From NCBI GenBank assembly GCA_046728075.1, contig JBKPDV010000114.1, forward strand, positions 1 to 11,634: 11,634 nucleotides of DNA, in the 5' to 3' direction. The notes below the pieces were generated by a model. It was not told the DNA's origin. It ran no database searches and was given only the letters and a program-made list of their open reading frames with translations. Source of the stretch: JBKPDV01 sp046728075. Lineage in GTDB: Bacteria > Acidobacteriota > Thermoanaerobaculia > UBA5066 > Gp7-AA6. Below, piece by piece: positions 6,958-11,634 of the stretch (position 1 is its first letter; the number at the start of each line of letters is the position of its first letter). Made by a program: the position numbers and the translations under genes.

Positions 6958-8433
6958 TCATCCCGTCCTCACGAAATCGATGAAGCCCTGTTCGAAGTCG
7001 GTGCCGATCAACTTGACTCGGAGCTTCTGGCCGACGTTCACGCCGTCGAAACCGTGGACGAGCTTTCCTTCCACCGGAGGCTGAAGAAGGCGCACCCAGG
7101 TCCCCTTCTCCGAGGCGCCCGTCACGACGGCGTCGAACCGCTCGCCGATGCGCCGCTCGAGCAGGAGGGCCGCGGCGGACTTGCGAACCTGCCGCTCCAC
7201 CTTGTCGGCGTCGTCCTCCTTTTCGGTGCAATGCGATGCGAGCGCTTCGAGATCCGCCGCGCCGTAGGCGGGCGGCTGCCCCGCCAGCGCCGCCTTCAAC
7301 ACCCGCTGTGTGATGAGATCGGGGAACCGGCGGTTGGGCGCGGTCGAATGCGTGTAGTCGCGCACGGCGAGCCCGAAGTGGCCGATCGGCGCCGAACCGG
7401 GCCTCTCGACGACGTACTCCCCCGCTCCCATCAGCTTGACGATGACGAGAGACAGATCGGGAAAGCGAAGCGGATCGGCCTTGCGCCGGCGCGCCAGAAA
7501 CTCCGCAAGCGCTCGTGAGTCCGGCTCCGGAGGGAGGGCGTCCCCGGTCTCCTTGGCGACCGCGACGATCCTCTGCCACCGCTCGGGGGAGCGCACGACC
7601 CGGCGGAGCGATGGCAACCCCTTCGCCGCGAGAAACCGCGCGGTCACGCCGTTGGCCGCGATCATGAAGTCCTCGATCAGCTGCCTCGCCCGGTTGGCCC
7701 GCTCGACCCTCAGATCCACGACCGCGTCTCCGTCGAAGACGGCTCGCGGCTCGAGCGTCTCGAGGTCGAGCGCGCCCTCTTCCTGCCGCCGCCCGCGCAG
7801 CTTCTGGGCCACGGCGTCCTGCGTCTTCAGCTGCGCGTCCATTCCAGGAACTTCCGCCGCGGCCGGAGGCAGCGAACCGGCGCCCTCGAGCCACGCTCCC
7901 ACGCCGTTGTAGGCGAGCTTCGACTGATTACGCACGCTCGCGCGGTACACGGCGGATTCGGTGAGGGTGCCGGTGGAATCGACCGTGAAATCCACGACGA
8001 CGGCCAGTCGATCCTCCCCGGCCGCGAGCGACGTCCAATCCGTCGAAAACTTTTCGGGCAGCATCGGGAAGATCTCCGCCGCCGTGTAGACGGACGTCGT
8101 GTTGTGGCTCGCGTGCTCATCAACCGCGGAAGTCCTGGGAACGAGGGCATCCACGTCGGCGATGGCGACCAGGATCCGGACGGCGCCGCCCGGCAGAGAT
8201 TCCGAGACCGTCAGCTGATCGAGGTCGAGCGAGTCGTCGTTGTCGATCGAACACCAGAGAAGGCTCCGCAGGTCCCGAGCGCCCGCCGCGGCGGCCGGCG
8301 CCGCCGGGCCGGCTGTGGCCGCGAGCTGCCGCTCGACCTCGCTGGAGAAGTCGGGCCAGAGGTCGCGGTCAATCATGGCCTGGCGGGCGATGTCTTGCAG
8401 GTCGGCGCGGTCGTGAGAGGGTTGGCGGTCCAC
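6958..8433 (-). CDS. RNB-domain ribonuclease (RNase II/R superfamily, short form)
   Basis: A 491-residue putative 3'-5' exoribonuclease. The catalytic metal motif is 'SIDNDDSLDLDQL' (62-74): Asp64, Asp70 and Asp72 match Asp201, Asp207 and Asp209 of E. coli RNase II, but the fourth position (Asp210) is Gln73. Further RNB landmarks are 'QLIEDFMIAAN' (251-261) and 'YTHSTAPNRRFPDL' (360-373), the latter with the conserved arginine pair. The last 60 residues (about 430-490) resemble an S1 RNA-binding domain. The N-terminal cold-shock domains of RNase II/R are missing: the active-site motif begins only 60 residues in, which explains the short length compared with about 640-800 in E. coli. I use GTG at 8433 because a stop lies 12 bases upstream and the next in-frame ATG (residue 20) would cut the likely first helix. 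No clear Shine-Dalgarno is present; its upstream region runs into heptad palindrome 2. Confidence 0.87.
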   Translation of the reverse strand: MDRQPSHDRADLQDIARQAMIDRDLWPDFSSEVERQLAATAGPAAPAAAAGARDLRSLLWCSIDNDDSLDLDQLTVSESLPGGAVRILVAIADVDALVPRTSAVDEHASHNTTSVYTAAEIFPMLPEKFSTDWTSLAAGEDRLAVVVDFTVDSTGTLTESAVYRASVRNQSKLAYNGVGAWLEGAGSLPPAAAEVPGMDAQLKTQDAVAQKLRGRRQEEGALDLETLEPRAVFDGDAVVDLRVERANRARQLIEDFMIAANGVTARFLAAKGLPSLRRVVRSPERWQRIVAVAKETGDALPPEPDSRALAEFLARRRKADPLRFPDLSLVIVKLMGAGEYVVERPGSAPIGHFGLAVRDYTHSTAPNRRFPDLITQRVLKAALAGQPPAYGAADLEALASHCTEKEDDADKVERQVRKSAAALLLERRIGERFDAVVTGASEKGTWVRLLQPPVEGKLVHGFDGVNVGQKLRVKLIGTDFEQGFIDFVRTG

Positions 8434-8454
8434 CGGCGCACTCTAAGAGACAGG

Positions 8455-8531
8455 GTTCAAAGTTCAAAGTTCAAAGTTCAAGGTTCCAGGTTCTCGGGAT
8501 AACGTTGAACATTGAACCTTGAACGTTGAAC
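8455..8531. repeat. heptad-repeat palindrome 2 (GTTCAAA type)
   Basis: Six heptamers in exact register begin at 8455, 8462, 8469, 8476, 8483 and 8490 (GTTCAAA three times, then GTTCAAG, GTTCCAG, GTTCTCG). They are answered by four inverted heptamers nTTGAAC at 8504, 8511, 8518 and 8525. Arms 8455-8482 and 8504-8531 complement at 24 of 28 positions, with mismatches only at the seventh base, around a 21-base loop. It occupies most of the divergent space between the RNB and permease genes and runs into the permease reading frame. Confidence 0.92.
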
Positions 8532-9894
8532 ATCCCCAGCTCCGCCGAGCCCTGGGGGCGTGGGACGGAGCGCTCATCACGATCGGCTCCGTCCTCGGCA
8601 CGGCGATCTTCCTGACGCCTTCGGATATCGCACGCGTCCTTCCCCACGCGGGTTTGATCCTCGCGGTCTGGATCGCGGGAGGGCTCCTGACGCTCGCGGG
8701 CGCGCTGACCTACGCCGAGATGGGGGCGATGTTCCCCCGCGCGGGCGGCATGTACCACTTCCTCAAAGAGGCCTATGGGCCGCTGCCCGGCTTTCTGTTC
8801 GGGTGGGCGTCGTTCCTGGTGATCATGTCCGGAGGAATCGCCGCTCTCGCAGCGGGATTCGGCGAGTACCTGGGGGCCTTCCTTCCTTTCTTCTCGACGC
8901 GCCACGTTCTCTTTTCGGTCCCGCTGGCGCGATGGACCTGGACGGTCTCGGGCGCCCAGCTGGCGGGACTTCTCGCCATCGCAATGCTGACCGCGGTCAA
9001 CGTCTTCGGCGTGCGCCAGGGAGCCCTGGTTCAAAACGTCGTGACGGTCGCGAAGATCGGCGCGCTCGTGGCGCTTGCGGGCGTGGGTCTCTTCGTGACC
9101 GCGCCGGTCTTTCCCCAATGGACCGCGGCGCTCCCGAACGGATTTCTCGCCGGCTTCGGCGTCGCGATGATCGCCGTGCTCTGGGCCTATGACGGCTGGT
9201 ACTGCTTCGCGCTCTCGGCCGGCGAGGTGCGGGACCCGGGCCGCAATCTCCCTAGGGGCTTGATCTACGGGACGCTCGCCATCGTCGCCATCTACGCCGT
9301 GACGAATCTGGTCTATCTGCGAGCTCTGCCGCTTCCCGACATGGCCGCGAGCGAGCGTGTCGGAGAAGCGGCCATGCGGGTGCTTTTCGGCCCCGCGGCG
9401 GGCCGGCTCGCCTCGGCTGCGATCCTGGTCTCGATCTTCGGATGTCTCTCCGCCAACATCCTGACCTGTTCCCGCATCTATCAGCCGATGGCGCAGGACG
9501 GCCTTTTCTTCCCCGCGCTCGCCCGAATTCATCCGCGCTTCCACGTGCCGGTCGGCAGCCTCGTCGCGCAGGGAGTCTGGTCGGGCGTGCTCGTGCTGTC
9601 GGGAACCTTCGAGCAGCTCTATACCTACGTCGTGGCGATCGAGGTGGTCTTCTACGCCGCGACCGGAGCGGCGCTCTACGTTCTGCGGCACCGGCTGCCG
9701 GAGGTCGCGCGCCCTTACCGCACCTGGGGCTATCCGTGGGTGCCGGCGATCTTCATCCTGGCGACTGCTTTCCTGGTCGTGAACACCCTGCGCGAGAGGC
9801 CGGTGCAGGCGCTTTGGGGGATGGGGCTGCTGGCGCTGGGGCTGCCGGCGTACGCGATGTGGAGGAGGCGTAAGGCGAAAGGCGAAAACGTCGG

Positions 9895-9898
<4 letters not shown>
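8519..9898 (+). CDS. APC superfamily amino-acid permease
   Basis: A 459-residue, roughly 12-helix inner-membrane transporter of the amino acid-polyamine-organocation superfamily, nearest in style to the LAT/PotE-like branch. The first helix carries the substrate-backbone motif 'GSVLGTAIFLTPS'. 'TYAEMGAMFPRAGGMYHFLKEAYGPLPGF' (helices 2-3 and loop), 'AYDGWYCFALSAGEVRDPGRNLPRG' (helices 6-7) and 'RIYQPMAQDGLFFPALARIHPR' (after helix 8) are all typical. It probably imports or exchanges an amino acid that cannot be named from sequence. The start is odd: a stop at 8513-8515 limits the frame, and the only reasonable initiation codon before the family's usual 'LRRALGAWD' is TTG at 8519, inside heptad palindrome 2 and without a Shine-Dalgarno. 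The last residues 'KAKGENVG' are encoded by the left arm and loop of palindrome 3. It overlaps the convergent Rieske gene by 4 bases. Confidence 0.85.
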
Positions 9899-11007
<1,109 letters not shown>

Positions 11008-11014
11008 GGAGAGA

Positions 11015-11032
11015 AGGATAGCCGAGTATCCT
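11015..11032. promoter_or_regulatory. leader hairpin of the Rieske gene
   Basis: A perfect inverted repeat AGGATA/TATCCT with a 6-base loop, ending 7 bases before the Rieske ATG on the minus strand. It lies where a ribosome binding site would be expected and contains the only AGGA-like sequence near the start, so it could limit translation or mark an operator. It may equally be chance: six-base stems are common. Confidence 0.25.
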
Positions 11033-11076
11033 GAGGGGTGAGGGGGCGAGAGGATCCAGGGGCGCGGGAATAACTC

Positions 11077-11634
11077 TCAAATCTCGACCTGGCCTCGCAG
11101 CTCGATCGACCGCTCGGCCGGAAGACAGAAGGCCGACATCGCTGAGAAAGCGTTTCTTGAGAGAAACGCGAAGAGCTTCTCCCGCCAGAGCGCCATCCCG
11201 CGTTTCTTGCGCGTCGGAATGATCGCCTCCTTGCCGAGAAAGTAAGAGGTCGATTCGGGCTCGCAGGAGAGTCCGGGCACGGAAATGGACTCGAGAACGG
11301 GCGGGACGTCGGGGTCTTCCATGTAACCGTAATGGATGAGGATTCGGAAGAAGCGCCCGTCCAGTTTTTCGACGTCGACTCGCTCCCCTCTCCACTCAGC
11401 CGTCTCCTCGGTGATCACGGTCAAAAGGCAGACGCGCTCGTGAAGCACCTTGTTGTGGTCGAGGTTGTGCCGGAGGGCCGGAGGAATCACTGCCGGCGTC
11501 ATCGATAGGTAGATCGCGGTGCCGGGAACGGTCAGAGGCTTGCGGTGACGGCATTCCTCGAGGAACTTCTCGACCGTGACCAGCGATCTCGCGAGGCTCT
11601 TGTTCAGGAGCTCCCGGCCGTGGCTCCAGGTCAT
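11077..11634 (-). CDS. kup: Kup potassium uptake protein, C-terminal part (cut by window edge)
   Basis: The C-terminal 185 residues of a low-affinity K+ transporter of the KUP/HAK/KT family; the N-terminal membrane domain lies beyond the window. Recognisable landmarks in order are 'TWSHGRELL', 'VPGTAIYLS', 'HNLDHNKVLHERV', 'IHYGYMEDPDVPPVL', 'STSYFLGKEAIIP', 'WREKLFAFLSRNA' and the terminal 'PAERSIELRGQVEI'. This is the classic cytoplasmic C-terminal domain of Kup, through its natural end at the TGA. The ATG at the window edge is internal to the family's usual sequence and should not be taken as the start. The reading frame is intact over all the visible part, so the gene appears functional. 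The protein imports K+ with H+ across the inner membrane. The Rieske gene follows 69 bases downstream on the same strand. Confidence 0.95.
   Translation of the reverse strand: MTWSHGRELLNKSLARSLVTVEKFLEECRHRKPLTVPGTAIYLSMTPAVIPPALRHNLDHNKVLHERVCLLTVITEETAEWRGERVDVEKLDGRFFRILIHYGYMEDPDVPPVLESISVPGLSCEPESTSYFLGKEAIIPTRKKRGMALWREKLFAFLSRNAFSAMSAFCLPAERSIELRGQVEI

Noticed and set aside
8455..8531. CRISPR array
   Set aside because: The units are only 7 bases, contiguous without spacers and inverted in two arms; no cas genes are present.
8471..9691. 406-codon minus-strand frame opposite the APC permease
   Set aside because: It is Arg/Glu/Asp/His-rich with no hydrophobic core or recognisable motif; the plus-strand permease explains the region.

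Overview
The window is GC-rich bacterial chromosome, about 11.6 kb and densely coding, with nine protein genes in mixed orientation. The gene content suggests an Acidobacteriota-like soil or sediment bacterium, possibly of the Thermoanaerobaculia/Holophagae side. The reasons are an exported M11-type metalloprotease with a PKD domain and a C-terminal 'TPCRVIDTR...DVTGYF' surface domain, a bacterial ACE-like M2 peptidase, a short RNB ribonuclease and a CMO-like Rieske oxygenase. This is a judgement from protein style, not from a marker gene.

Layout. 23-2016 (+): an NTF2/SnoaL-like protein translationally coupled (ATGA overlap) to an NCS2/AzgA-type permease. 2171-4117 (+): a secreted modular zinc metalloprotease. 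4118-4325: a convergent gap with a GC hairpin. 4326-4712 (-): a small STAS/SpoIIAA-like protein with a good Shine-Dalgarno and a candidate promoter in a 317-base AT-richer spacer. 5030-6847 (-): an exported M2 peptidyl-dipeptidase. 6958-8433 (-): an RNB-domain ribonuclease. 8519-9898 (+): an APC amino-acid permease. 9895-11007 (-): a Rieske non-haem iron oxygenase alpha subunit, convergent with the permease and overlapping it by 4 bp. 11077-11634 (-): the C-terminal part of the Kup potassium transporter, cut by the window edge.

How the genes fit together. The only convincing co-expressed pair is the first two genes. Most of the rest look like independently transcribed housekeeping or nutrient-acquisition genes: two exported peptidases, an amino-acid permease and K+ uptake. 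No defence, CRISPR, secondary-metabolite or phage module was seen.

The most unusual signal is not a gene. Three consecutive gene junctions (6872-6955, 8455-8531 and 9864-9940) are each filled by a large imperfect palindrome whose arms are tandem heptamers. The heptamer differs at each site (GCTGAAA, GTTCAAA, GGCGAAA), but all fit GnnSAAA with an exact 7-base period, and each has a 20-26-base loop. The second supplies the only plausible start codon (TTG) of the amino-acid permease. The third encodes the C-terminal residues of two convergent genes and holds both stop codons in its loop. They look like members of one family of gene-end-remodelling intergenic elements.
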